37,530 bases of DNA from an uncultured Clostridia bacterium (GTDB lineage: Bacteria > Bacillota > Clostridia > UBA1381). The position numbers and the translations under genes were made by a program. The notes beneath the pieces are model-generated. The model had not been told where the DNA came from, searched no databases, and saw only the letters and a list, made by a program, of their open reading frames with translations. The stretch's first letter is position 1. Each line of letters begins with the position of its first letter. The DNA is taken from positions 1-37,530 of the forward strand of contig CANRAG010000013.1 in assembly GCA_947628515.1 (NCBI GenBank). Direction: 5' to 3'. Shown here piece by piece: positions 23,854-31,741 of the stretch.

Positions 23854-24882
23854 TTATTCAGCGGCCGGCGCGTCCGCTGCTGCGTCATCCGCCGGAGCCG
23901 CATCCGCCGCGGAATCGCCGTCTGCCGGAGCCTCGTCCGCTGCGGAATCGCCGTCTGCCGGAGCCTTATCATCTCCCGAATCGTCAGCCGGTTCATTCGC
24001 CTGCTTCTGCTGCTCCTCATACATTTCTTTTCTCTTGTTGTCAACCTTATTTCTTATGTCTTTCCAGACCGTATCGCCTGTAACTTCCTCGCCGAGCCCG
24101 TAATAGGACCTGAACGATTCCATGTTTTCATCGCCCACATAAAGGGAAAGCTTTGTTGTGTCAAGAGCGTCGCCCCATGTGGTCGTCTCGGTTATGCTAT
24201 CATCCCAGCCGAGAAGCTCCTTTAGCTGGTCGAGCGAGTAACCGTTCCGCTCCGCATACTTTCCTACCGGGATATTATATTCGGCAGCGTTCTCAGGCGT
24301 ATCCTCCGGCATATCCGCCGGAAGTCCAAATATTTCAAGGAATTCATCATATTCCATACCCTGCTGGTCCGCAACCTCGCCTATTGTTTGGCCTGTAATA
24401 TCAACATAATCCTTAGTATACGGATTTTTTAAATGCAGCTTGCCCGTCGCGAACAAAACGGCTACGGCTGCGGCTATAACGATTACGCCCGCCACAATGA
24501 TTATAAGAAGATTTTTTAACGACTGTTTGCCGCCCTCTTCTTCTGTTCCATCCTTCGCGGTTTCGCCTTCAAGACCTTCTGTTGCCTCCGCCGCTTCGTC
24601 GGCTATAGTGTTTCCATCTGCCTCCGTCGCTTCCGCGTCCTCGGCACTTTCTGCCGTCTCCGTCGCTTCGGTGGGTTCGGTAACTTCCTCCGTTCCGTCC
24701 GCTTCCGCTGTCTCTGTCACGGTCTCGTCAGTTTCCGCCATCGTCTCTTCCGCGGCTTCGGTAACCTCCTCCGTTCCGTTCACTTCCGCTGTCTCTGTCG
24801 CGGCTTCGTTAGCTTCCGCCGCCTCCGGCGCTTCTTCTACCTCCGCGCCCTCATTCTTTACATTCTCTTCTTCGTTTGCCAT
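23854..24882 (-). CDS. Single-pass membrane protein with acidic N-terminus and helical repeats
   Basis: A protein of 342 residues that I cannot assign to a characterised family. A cytoplasmic, very acidic Ala/Glu/Thr-rich region (about 1-118) contains a 27-residue duplication. One membrane helix follows (about 124-146). The outer part has three related units of about 35-38 residues (about 166-202, 203-240 and 244-276; for example TIGEVADQQGMEYDEFLEIF and YSLDQLKELLGW). The first unit ends with GLPADMPEDTPENA; similar GLP-D-P-DTP motifs occur in some other clostridial membrane proteins. The C-terminus is a low-complexity Ala/Asp/Pro tail with an 11-residue repeat. It follows its paralogue by 23 bases. 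Confidence 0.8.
   Translation of the reverse strand: MANEEENVKNEGAEVEEAPEAAEANEAATETAEVNGTEEVTEAAEETMAETDETVTETAEADGTEEVTEPTEATETAESAEDAEATEADGNTIADEAAEATEGLEGETAKDGTEEEGGKQSLKNLLIIIVAGVIVIAAAVAVLFATGKLHLKNPYTKDYVDITGQTIGEVADQQGMEYDEFLEIFGLPADMPEDTPENAAEYNIPVGKYAERNGYSLDQLKELLGWDDSITETTTWGDALDTTKLSLYVGDENMESFRSYYGLGEEVTGDTVWKDIRNKVDNKRKEMYEEQQKQANEPADDSGDDKAPADGDSAADEAPADGDSAADAAPADDAAADAPAAE
23903..23965 (-). repeat. 33-bp tandem coding repeat in C-terminal tail
   Basis: Two nearly identical 33-bp units start at 23903 and 23936 and encode the repeated APADGDSAADE. The bases differ at only one or two places, which points to recent slippage or duplication. Confidence 0.8.
24680..24841 (-). 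repeat. 81-bp coding repeat in the acidic N-terminal region
   Basis: Two units of 81 bp start at 24680 and 24761 and encode a 27-residue repeat that begins TETAE(V/A)(N/D)GTEEVTE. The first 60 bases of the units match closely. Such a repeat can change length between strains. Confidence 0.7.
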
Positions 24883-24905
24883 GAGATAATACTTCCTTTC
24901 AGCAA

Positions 24906-25490
24906 TTATTCGTCAGAGCCGGCATCCGCCGTGTCCGCCTGCTCCGTCTCTGTATCGGCTTCCGTATCCGATTGCGTATCGGCTTCCGCGTCCTGCTCCG
25001 TATCAACGTCGGCGTCGGCGCTTTCCGTGGCCTGCTCCGCCTGCTGTTGCTGTAAGTACGTCACATACGCGGATTTAACATTGGAATCTTTTGAGTCCAT
25101 TGTCACGTCGTCTCCGAGTCCCGCCGCCGCTTTAAACTCATTAAACGTATCCTCGGTAAACGCCGTGCCGTTATACTTTGCAAAGTTACCTATTGTCATC
25201 TTATCATACATATTAGCCTCAGCGTCGCTGCCGGCGAGGCCGCTGTCGGTAAGACCGTAGGTTTTAAGGAACTCGTCTACCTCCATACCCATAGAATCCG
25301 CTCTTTCCTCAATAGTAGCCGCTCCGCTTGCGAGCTTCTCCTGCATTGCCGCCGCTCTTTTTTCCTTAATTCCGTCAGCTACGGTTCCGTATACGGCATA
25401 TACGCCCAACGCGAAAACCACAACTATTATCGCTACCATCGCAAAGGTGAAGCCTTTGCCTGAGTGATTTGATGAATACTTTCTCGCCAT
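24906..25490 (-). CDS. Single-pass membrane protein with helical repeats, paralogue of the next gene
   Basis: A protein of 194 residues. It has a short basic N-terminus, a membrane helix (about 14-36) and then an outer region with two repeat units (about 59-96 and 98-145), followed by a Gln/Glu/Asp/Thr-rich tail. The first unit, TIEERADSMGMEVDEFLKTYGL, aligns with TIGEVADQQGMEYDEFLEIFGL of the next gene, so the two are paralogues. I do not recognise the family or function. The ATG at 25490 has GGAG eight bases upstream; the frame is open to 25520 but that start lacks a site. It is first in a two-gene unit with a strong promoter and a structured leader. Confidence 0.8.
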   Translation of the reverse strand: MARKYSSNHSGKGFTFAMVAIIVVVFALGVYAVYGTVADGIKEKRAAAMQEKLASGAATIEERADSMGMEVDEFLKTYGLTDSGLAGSDAEANMYDKMTIGNFAKYNGTAFTEDTFNEFKAAAGLGDDVTMDSKDSNVKSAYVTYLQQQQAEQATESADADVDTEQDAEADTQSDTEADTETEQADTADAGSDE

Positions 25491-25526
25491 CACTTGTTCT
25501 CCTTTCCTTATCTTATGCAATCCGTA

Positions 25527-25609
25527 ACACGGGCTGCGTCCTGAGCACGTAAGGTTTTTTACAATCCGAAAGCCACCGCGTAACGGTGGCTCTCAGACTC
25601 CGCCCGTGC
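25527..25609 (-). ncRNA. Structured leader RNA of the paralogous membrane-protein pair
   Basis: On the minus strand GCACGGGC (25609-25602) pairs with GCCCGUGU (25534-25527). Inside, GUCUGAG (25598-25592) pairs with CUCAGGAC (25545-25538) with one bulge. An 8-11 bp hairpin has arms AGCCACCG and CGGUGGCU (25591-25571), and GUAA/UUAC forms a small hairpin (25562-25549). The lower part of the third stem competes with the second stem, which could allow two states. Pairs that are G-U in this RNA would be A-C mismatches on the other strand. No known riboswitch was recognised. The ribosome site lies about 25 bases after the structure. Confidence 0.6.
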
Positions 25610-25622
25610 TAACACAAACAAT

Positions 25623-25651
25623 ATAATATCACGAACTGAAAGAAAAATCAA
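25623..25651 (-). promoter_or_regulatory. Promoter of the paralogous membrane-protein pair
   Basis: TTGATT (25651-25646), 17 bases, TATTAT (25628-25623), with an extended TG. The leader is about 126 bases. Confidence 0.78.
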
Positions 25652-25679
25652 TATAAACTTGTAAATAATTTATTAAAAA

Positions 25680-26831
25680 TTATTGATTTTTACGTTTTGC
25701 TACAAGACCTTGTATCTTCTGAACCGGATCGAGAAGATGTGAAATCGTCTCGTCATGGTTCAGGGTATTTATAAGAAGCGAAACGTATTTTGACATATCC
25801 ACCTCATAATACCAGTCCCGCTCTGCGAGACCGGGATTTCTGTAGATAAGGTTTGTTGTGAACACCTTGTCTATTATCCCGTTCTCATACGCCTTATCAA
25901 ACACCTCCAGACCGCTTACAAAAAGGCCGAAGGACGCGAACGCAAATATTCTCTTTGCGCCCTTATTTTTAAGCTTCGTCGCCACGTCTATAATCGACTC
26001 TCCGGAAGCGATCATGTCGTCCACTATGATTACATCCTTGCCACTGACCTTGCGGCCGAGATATTCATGGGCTACAATCGGATTTTTTCCGTGTTCAATC
26101 CGCGAATAGTCACGGCGCTTATAGAACATACCCAAATCAAGCTGGAGCACCGATGAATAGTACATACATCTCGCCATGCCGCCCTCGTCGGGGGATATAA
26201 CTATTGTGTCGAACTTGTTAAACTTAACATCGGGCACGGCTCGTGAAAGCGCCTTAATCATCTGATATGTGGGCTGAATATCGTCAAAGCCCGAAAGCGG
26301 AATAGCGTTTGAAATGCGCGGGTCGTGCGCGTCAAACGTAAGAATATTCGTAACGCCCATCTGCGCAAGCTCCTGGAGCATGAGCGCGGCGTCGAGCGAT
26401 TCGCGCCCGCTTCTTCTGTGCTGTCTGCCCTCGTAGAGCATCGTCATTACAACCGTTATGCGGCGCGCCTTGCCGCCCATTGCCGCTATTATGCGCTTTA
26501 AATCCTGATAGTGGTCGTCAGGACTCATGTGGTTTTCATAACCGTACATTTTATATGTAACCCCGTGATTGAAGCAGTCACATATGATATACACGTCATG
26601 GCCTCTTACCGTTTCATCAATAATACCCTTTCCCTCGCCTGTGCCGAATCTCGGACAAGTCACGTGCGCCACATAGGTGTCGGTATCGCCCGCGTCGATA
26701 TCCTTGCGCATATCCTTGAGGTAGCTGTCAATACGTGCCGTGAATTTTTCACAACCCTTCATGCTTATAACCGTCAGCTTGCCCACGGTAGGCATAGCGT
26801 CGGTCGTCACGTCCTGAAATGAATTGGTCAT
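25680..26831 (-). CDS. prs: Ribose-phosphate pyrophosphokinase, long clostridial form
   Basis: This enzyme makes PRPP from ribose-5-phosphate and ATP, feeding purine, pyrimidine, NAD, His and Trp synthesis. The protein has 383 residues, about 70 more than classical Prs. It keeps the PRPP-binding loop VIIVDDMIASGES (267-279) and a FDAHDPRI block in place of the usual FDLHxxQIQGFF (about 166-173). An SPDEGGMARC motif is also present. This divergent long form is common in Clostridia; allosteric behaviour is not predictable. The ATG at 26831 has AAGGAG seven bases upstream; the frame stays open to 26951 but that part covers the promoter. Confidence 0.94.
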   Translation of the reverse strand: MTNSFQDVTTDAMPTVGKLTVISMKGCEKFTARIDSYLKDMRKDIDAGDTDTYVAHVTCPRFGTGEGKGIIDETVRGHDVYIICDCFNHGVTYKMYGYENHMSPDDHYQDLKRIIAAMGGKARRITVVMTMLYEGRQHRRSGRESLDAALMLQELAQMGVTNILTFDAHDPRISNAIPLSGFDDIQPTYQMIKALSRAVPDVKFNKFDTIVISPDEGGMARCMYYSSVLQLDLGMFYKRRDYSRIEHGKNPIVAHEYLGRKVSGKDVIIVDDMIASGESIIDVATKLKNKGAKRIFAFASFGLFVSGLEVFDKAYENGIIDKVFTTNLIYRNPGLAERDWYYEVDMSKYVSLLINTLNHDETISHLLDPVQKIQGLVAKRKNQ

Positions 26832-26922
26832 TGTTATTCTCCTTCTTGTCTGGAAGCGCGGTTTTGTTACAAAATATATGAATATTTGCAAGCCGGTTGC
26901 ACCGGTTTTACAACTCACTAAA

Positions 26923-26951
26923 ATTATAACATCTTTTTTCCTTTTTTTCAA
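26923..26951 (-). promoter_or_regulatory. Promoter of prs
   Basis: TTGAAA (26951-26946), 17 bases, TATAAT (26928-26923), with an extended TG. The leader of about 85 bases has a small GCAA/TTGC hairpin and a CCGG pair. Confidence 0.85.
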
Positions 26952-27024
26952 TCGTTATATCCGAACATTTTCGTATATATTTCGACATTCATATTCGTGA
27001 AAATAGCCTAAATCCACCCAAACA

Positions 27025-27047
27025 AAAGAGGACACATCTCTGTGTCC
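27025..27047 (-). terminator. Terminator of spoVT
   Basis: GGACACA (27030-27036) pairs with TGTGTCC (27041-27047). On the minus strand CTCTTTTG follows. It lies 8 bases after the spoVT stop. Confidence 0.8.
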
Positions 27048-27054
27048 CCCGCGA

Positions 27055-27591
27055 TTATCCTTCCATGTGTTTTCCGAGAAATCCCGCCGCGGTCTCGGCA
27101 AGCTTCTCCTCCACCTCCGAGCCGTGCTCTCCGTCTTTCATGACAAACACCACGGAACCTATCGTATCGCCCTCCGAAATAATGGGCACGACAACTCCCG
27201 CGTTATACTTATCGTTACCGTCCGCGATAGATACGACTCTGCCCGACTCGTAGCTTACTGTGGCCTTATCGTTCATAAGGTTATCGAGCTCGTGTGATAC
27301 TCTCTTTTCAATAAGCTCCTTCTTCGGCACTCCCGATACCGCTATTACATTGTCGCGGTCGGTTATGCACGCCCCGTGTCCGCTCGCTTTCGCAAGCGTT
27401 TCGACATAGTTTTCGGCAAAATCGCCAAGCTCGCCAATCGGTGAATATTTCTTAAAAATAACCTCGCCGTCCTTTTCGGTAAATATCTCCAGCGGGTCTC
27501 CCTCGCGTATACGCATTGTGCGTCTTATTTCCTTTGGTATTACCACCCTTCCCAAATCGTCTATTCTTCTGACAATTCCGGTTGCCTTCAT
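27055..27591 (-). CDS. spoVT: Stage V sporulation protein T, AbrB-family regulator
   Basis: SpoVT is a DNA-binding regulator of late forespore genes. The protein has 178 residues. The AbrB swapped-hairpin domain covers about 1-50 (MKATGIVRRIDDLGRVVIPK and RIREGDPLEIF). The C-terminal GAF-like domain (about 55-175) includes HGACITDRDNVIAVSG. Both length and domain order match SpoVT rather than the short AbrB. AAGGAGG precedes the ATG. A good sigma-G-type promoter lies 53-81 bases upstream. It is expected to be active in the forespore late in sporulation. Confidence 0.94.
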   Translation of the reverse strand: MKATGIVRRIDDLGRVVIPKEIRRTMRIREGDPLEIFTEKDGEVIFKKYSPIGELGDFAENYVETLAKASGHGACITDRDNVIAVSGVPKKELIEKRVSHELDNLMNDKATVSYESGRVVSIADGNDKYNAGVVVPIISEGDTIGSVVFVMKDGEHGSEVEEKLAETAAGFLGKHMEG

Positions 27592-27643
27592 AGTTTATTC
27601 CTCCTTGTATAATAAGCTTTTGTTTGTTGCCTTGTTATGATTT

Positions 27644-27672
27644 TATTATGCGACAAGGTTTTTCTTTTATAC
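27644..27672 (-). promoter_or_regulatory. Sigma-G-type promoter of spoVT
   Basis: On the minus strand GTATA (27672-27668), 17 bases, CATAATA (27650-27644) matches the forespore sigma-G/sigma-F pattern (GNATR and CATNNTA). No good sigma-A pair was seen in this gap on that strand. Confidence 0.6.
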
Positions 27673-27728
27673 GGATATTTTTCAACAGTTATTAATTGGC
27701 AAAAAAATAAAATTTTTCTTCAAATCGC

Positions 27729-27757
27729 TTTATTTTTTCCGTGGTTTGTAGTATAAT
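27729..27757 (+). promoter_or_regulatory. Promoter of fbp
   Basis: TATAAT (27752-27757) with a weak -35, TTTATT (27729-27734), at 17 bases. Transcription would start near 27764. Confidence 0.6.
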
Positions 27758-27782
27758 AGATATATTCCGGGGAGGGATGTAA

Positions 27783-29738
27783 ATGGAATACAATATAGAT
27801 TACCTACAGCTGCTAAAGGAGCAGTATCCGAACATTCAATCGGCTTGCGCCGAAATTATATCGCTCGAATCGCATATGAAGCTGCCCAAGCTCACGGAGC
27901 ATTTCATGAGCGATATTCACGGCGAATACGAATCGTTTCTTCATATTCTGCGCAACGCTTCCGGCGTTATTAAAGAAAAAATAGACACGGTGTTTGAGCG
28001 CACGCTTTCGGAAAAGGAACGCGATATACTTTCCACAATAATATATTATCCCGAAAACAAGCTCGATCTTATAAAAAAATCAATCACGGATATCGACGAC
28101 TGGTACAAAATAACGCTCTACCGCCTTATCGAGGTGTGCAGACTCGTGGCGTCAAAATACACGCGCTCGAGCATACGCGAGCTGCTGCCGGAAAAGTTCG
28201 GCGGCATTATCGACGAGCTGCTGCACGCCGATACCGACTTTGGTTCGGATAAGGAAATGTATTACAGTCAGAGCATTTTATCAATCGTCGAGCTTGGTCA
28301 GGCCGACGCGTTTATAGTGGAAATCGCGCATCTTATTCAGAACCTCGCAATCGGCAGGCTCCATATTATAGGCGATATTTTTGACAGAGGCCCGCGCGCG
28401 GACATTATCCTTGACCGGCTTATGAGCTACCACAGCGTAGACATACAATGGGGAAACCATGATGTGGAATGGATGGGCGCGGCGGCCGGCAATCTCGCCT
28501 GTATCGCGAACGTAATAGCAATCTCAACGAAATACTGTAATTTCGACTGTATCGAGGACGGCTACGGCATAAATCTCCGCCCGCTTACAGTATTCGCGCT
28601 CGGCACATACGCCGACGACCCGTGTACCTGCTTTATTCCGAGAAACCCCAATTCGGTAAACATAAACAAGGAGGATGAAGCGTTCTGGGCAAAGCTGCAC
28701 AAGGCCATTTCAATCATACGCTTCAAGCTCGAAGGACAGATCATCCAGCGCCATCCGGAGTTCCTTATGGAAAATCATCTTATGCTCGATAAGATAAATT
28801 ACAAGGATGGCACGATAACCATAGACGGGAAAACCCACAAGCTGCTCGACGATAACTTCCCCACCGTCATACCCGAAATGCCCTATCTGCTGACGCAGGA
28901 CGAAAAGGATCTTATGGACTCGCTCCGCTCCTCGTTTATGCATTCGGAAAAGCTTCAGCGGCATGTCAGGTTTATGTATAAAAAGGGCGCGATGTACCTT
29001 GTTTCCAATAACAATGTGCTCTACCACGGCTGTATTCCCATGACGGACGACGGCGAATTTGCCGAATATGAAATAGCGGGGCGAACCGTCAAGGGCAAGG
29101 CGCTTATGGACAGAGCCGAGCAGATTGCGAGAATAGGCTACTTCGGGCATCCCGGAAGTGAGGAAAAGCGCTACGGTGAGGATTTCCTTTGGTATCTGTG
29201 GTGCGGAATAGGCTCTCCCGTATACGGCAAGAACAAAATGACGTCATTTGAGCGGTACTTTATCGAGGATGAAAGCGCGTGGACGGAGATAAAGGACCCG
29301 TACTATCATCTGGTGGAGGATACGGAAATATGCGAAAAAATCCTGCGTGAATTCGGAGTTGACCCGTCAACCTTCTCCCATATAATAAACGGACATGTGC
29401 CGGTTAAGCTGAAAAAGGGCGAAAGTCCGGTTAAGGCCGGAGGCAAGCTTCTTGTTATCGACGGCGGACTTTCAAAGGCGTACCAAAAGCAGACCGGTAT
29501 CGCCGGCTATACGCTGCTTTTTAACTCGCACGGTCTGTCCCTCTCCCAGCACGACGCGTTCGAATCAATACGCTCCGCCGTAACAAAGGATATAGATATA
29601 AAATCATCGCTTGACGTAATCGACATGGCTCCGCAGCGGCTGCTTGTGGAGGATACGGATCACGGCAAACGCATACAGAAAAAAATAGATGCTTTACGCG
29701 CGCTTGTAGACGCGTTCAGAAAGGGGTTAGTTAAATGA
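27783..29738 (+). CDS. fbp: Fructose-1,6-bisphosphatase, class III
   Basis: This enzyme removes the 1-phosphate from fructose-1,6-bisphosphate in gluconeogenesis. The protein has 651 residues, typical for the class III type of Bacillota, a metallophosphoesterase unrelated to class I. Metal-binding motifs are SDIHGEYE (43-50), GDIFDRGP (197-204) and GNHDVEW (224-230), and a later HVPVKLKKGESP block. GGGGAGGGATG precedes the ATG. The stop overlaps the start of the next gene by 4 bases (ATGA), so the two are translationally coupled. Confidence 0.97.
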   Translation: MEYNIDYLQLLKEQYPNIQSACAEIISLESHMKLPKLTEHFMSDIHGEYESFLHILRNASGVIKEKIDTVFERTLSEKERDILSTIIYYPENKLDLIKKSITDIDDWYKITLYRLIEVCRLVASKYTRSSIRELLPEKFGGIIDELLHADTDFGSDKEMYYSQSILSIVELGQADAFIVEIAHLIQNLAIGRLHIIGDIFDRGPRADIILDRLMSYHSVDIQWGNHDVEWMGAAAGNLACIANVIAISTKYCNFDCIEDGYGINLRPLTVFALGTYADDPCTCFIPRNPNSVNINKEDEAFWAKLHKAISIIRFKLEGQIIQRHPEFLMENHLMLDKINYKDGTITIDGKTHKLLDDNFPTVIPEMPYLLTQDEKDLMDSLRSSFMHSEKLQRHVRFMYKKGAMYLVSNNNVLYHGCIPMTDDGEFAEYEIAGRTVKGKALMDRAEQIARIGYFGHPGSEEKRYGEDFLWYLWCGIGSPVYGKNKMTSFERYFIEDESAWTEIKDPYYHLVEDTEICEKILREFGVDPSTFSHIINGHVPVKLKKGESPVKAGGKLLVIDGGLSKAYQKQTGIAGYTLLFNSHGLSLSQHDAFESIRSAVTKDIDIKSSLDVIDMAPQRLLVEDTDHGKRIQKKIDALRALVDAFRKGLVK

Positions 29739-30826
29739 TAAACAGCTATATTAACGAACCGTTGGAAATAAACCTTAACGCTCCCAACGGCAATTACGAG
29801 GTGACGGTTAACTTAAAAGCGCATTGCGATACCGTTTTTACGATTTATTCACAGCACAGAAACTTTGTGATACGCGACCGGCAAATAAAGTCGGGCGAGG
29901 AATTTACGGCTGTGTTTACCGTAAACGTCTGCGACCGCCACTTTGACGGCGCAAAATATGAGCGTGTGCCCGGAATAAAAATTCAAATTCTGACAGACGG
30001 CGACATAACCGCGACAGCGGCGGCGTCGCCGATAAAGGTGCCCGTCCTCTATATCTGCGGCGATTCAACCGTAGCGGATCAGCCCTCGGAATATCCGTAT
30101 GAGCCATCGGCGACCTTCTGCGGCTGGGGACAGGCATTCTCGCAGCTCACAACAACGGAGCTTGCCGTGTCCAACCACGCGCAAAGCGGCTCATGCACGA
30201 AAGCGTTTATGGCGACAAACCTTACAGCGTTTGAGAACAAGCTCTCCGAAGGTGATTTTATGGTGATTGAATTCGGCCATAACGACCAGAAAATTCCCGA
30301 ACTTGACGCTTCGGGCGGCTATAGGAGGAATATTATACGGCTTGCGGATATTGCCCGCGCCCACGGCGCGGAGCCGATTATATGCTCGCCCATAAACAGA
30401 ATTATATTTGAGGAGAACGGGAAACTCTTAAATCTTCTCGGCGCCTACCGCAACGCGTGTATGGAAGCGGCGGCGGAGACAGGCTGTACCTTTATTGATT
30501 TGTGGAAACGCACCACGGATTATTTTGAGACTGCCGGGCCGGTAAAGTCGCCGGCGTTCTTCCGCCATAAAGGAGACGAGCGCGACTATACCCATACAAA
30601 CGATATGGGCGGTGAACTGGTCGCAAAGTTCTTTGCGCAGGAAATGCTAAGGCTTAACGGCCCGATTGCAAAATACATAAATGCCGAGCTTACAAAAGTC
30701 GAACAGGTTTTTGCGGACCCCGGCGACAAGCTTCAAAGCAGCGAGGCGGTAGACCACATAAGGACCGTGGGACTTGTAAATGTTCCGGAGGATTTCGACG
30801 CGGATATTACAGGATTGCAGATATGA
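29735..30826 (+). CDS. Rhamnogalacturonan acetylesterase-like SGNH hydrolase, cytoplasmic
   Basis: A protein of 363 residues. An N-terminal beta-rich domain (about 1-100) is followed by an SGNH/GDSL esterase domain. Catalytic blocks are GDSTVADQ with Ser111, a glycine/asparagine block near NHAQSGSC, GHNDQ with Asn183, and DYTH with Asp284 and His287. These match the rhamnogalacturonan acetylesterase family, which removes acetyl groups from pectin backbones. There is no signal peptide, so it should act inside the cell on imported oligosaccharides. Start overlaps the fbp stop. The precise substrate is inferred. Acetyl-xylan or other acetyl-sugar substrates are possible. Confidence 0.88.
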   Translation: MINSYINEPLEINLNAPNGNYEVTVNLKAHCDTVFTIYSQHRNFVIRDRQIKSGEEFTAVFTVNVCDRHFDGAKYERVPGIKIQILTDGDITATAAASPIKVPVLYICGDSTVADQPSEYPYEPSATFCGWGQAFSQLTTTELAVSNHAQSGSCTKAFMATNLTAFENKLSEGDFMVIEFGHNDQKIPELDASGGYRRNIIRLADIARAHGAEPIICSPINRIIFEENGKLLNLLGAYRNACMEAAAETGCTFIDLWKRTTDYFETAGPVKSPAFFRHKGDERDYTHTNDMGGELVAKFFAQEMLRLNGPIAKYINAELTKVEQVFADPGDKLQSSEAVDHIRTVGLVNVPEDFDADITGLQI

Positions 30827-30830
30827 CAAT

Positions 30831-30866
30831 ACGACCCCATGCGGCAATGCCGCATGGGGTTGTATT
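30831..30866. terminator. Strong hairpin between convergent genes
   Basis: CCCCATGCGG pairs with CCGCATGGGG around 30835-30859, with AATAC/GTATT at the base. The T-tract is poor on both strands, so it is a less typical terminator shared by the acetylesterase and SDR genes. Confidence 0.65.
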
Positions 30867-30896
30867 ACTGATATAAAGCTTTTTTATAAAACGAGC

Positions 30897-31691
30897 TTAC
30901 GGCTGCTTTCCGATGTATGCGAGTATACCGCCGTCAACATAGAGAATGTGACCGTTCACCGCGTTTGAAGCGTCCGATGCAAGGAATACCGCCGGGCCGC
31001 CCAGCTCGTCGGGGTTGAGCCATCTGCCCGCAGGTGTTCTTGCGCAGATGAACGAATCGAACGGATGCTGCGAGCCGTCCTCCTGCTTCTCGCGAAGCGG
31101 AGCTGTCTGCGGTGTAGCAATGTATCCGGGGCCTATGCCGTTGCACTGGATATTGTACTGACCGTACTCGGCGCAGATGTTTCTTGTGAGCATCTTAAGG
31201 CCGCCCTTAGCCGCCGCGTATGCCGAAACCGTCTCACGGCCAAGCTCTGACATCATTGAACAGATGTTAATAATCTTACCGTGCCCCTTCTCTATCATGC
31301 CCGGAATAACCGCCTTTGAAACTATGAACGGGCCGTTTAAGTCAATATCAACTACCTTTCTGAACTGTGCCGCCGTCATGTCGCACATCGGTATTCTCAT
31401 GATAATACCCGCGTTGTTAACGAGAATGTCGATCACGCCGACCTCATCCTTGATCTGCGCTACCATAGCGTTAACCGCGTCCTCGTCCGTTACGTCGCAA
31501 ACATAACCGTGAGCCGGTATGCCCGCCTCCTTGTAGTTGGCAAGTCCTCTGTCAACCGCCTCTTGGTTTATGTCGTTAAATACGATTGTAGCGCCCGCGG
31601 CAGCGAATGCCGATGCGATACCAAATCCGATGCCGTATGAAGCACCTGTTACGAGAGCAATCTTGCCCTCAAGGCTAAATGCGTTTGCCAT
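30897..31691 (-). CDS. SDR oxidoreductase, gluconate 5-dehydrogenase / KduD type
   Basis: A 264-residue short-chain dehydrogenase. The nucleotide-binding motif is TGASYGIG (15-22), NNAG (92-95), and catalytic Tyr158 and Lys162 are in YAAAK. The stretches MMSELGRETVSAYAAAKGG and QCNGIGPGYIATPQTAPL are typical of gluconate 5-dehydrogenase/2-deoxy-D-gluconate 3-dehydrogenase proteins that work in hexuronate and pectin catabolism. The two activities cannot be told apart by sequence. It is second in an operon after the VOC gene (42-base gap). A good ribosome site precedes the ATG. Confidence 0.9.
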   Translation of the reverse strand: MANAFSLEGKIALVTGASYGIGFGIASAFAAAGATIVFNDINQEAVDRGLANYKEAGIPAHGYVCDVTDEDAVNAMVAQIKDEVGVIDILVNNAGIIMRIPMCDMTAAQFRKVVDIDLNGPFIVSKAVIPGMIEKGHGKIINICSMMSELGRETVSAYAAAKGGLKMLTRNICAEYGQYNIQCNGIGPGYIATPQTAPLREKQEDGSQHPFDSFICARTPAGRWLNPDELGGPAVFLASDASNAVNGHILYVDGGILAYIGKQP

Positions 31692-31741
31692 TTTGTTTTC
31701 CTCCTGTTTATATATTTAATATTAAATATTAACTTGTTTAA

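Noticed and set aside
24440-24889. Ser/Ala/Val-rich plus-strand frame of 149 residues
   Set aside because: It is antisense to the acidic Glu/Ala/Thr repeat region of the membrane protein; its low complexity mirrors that repeat.
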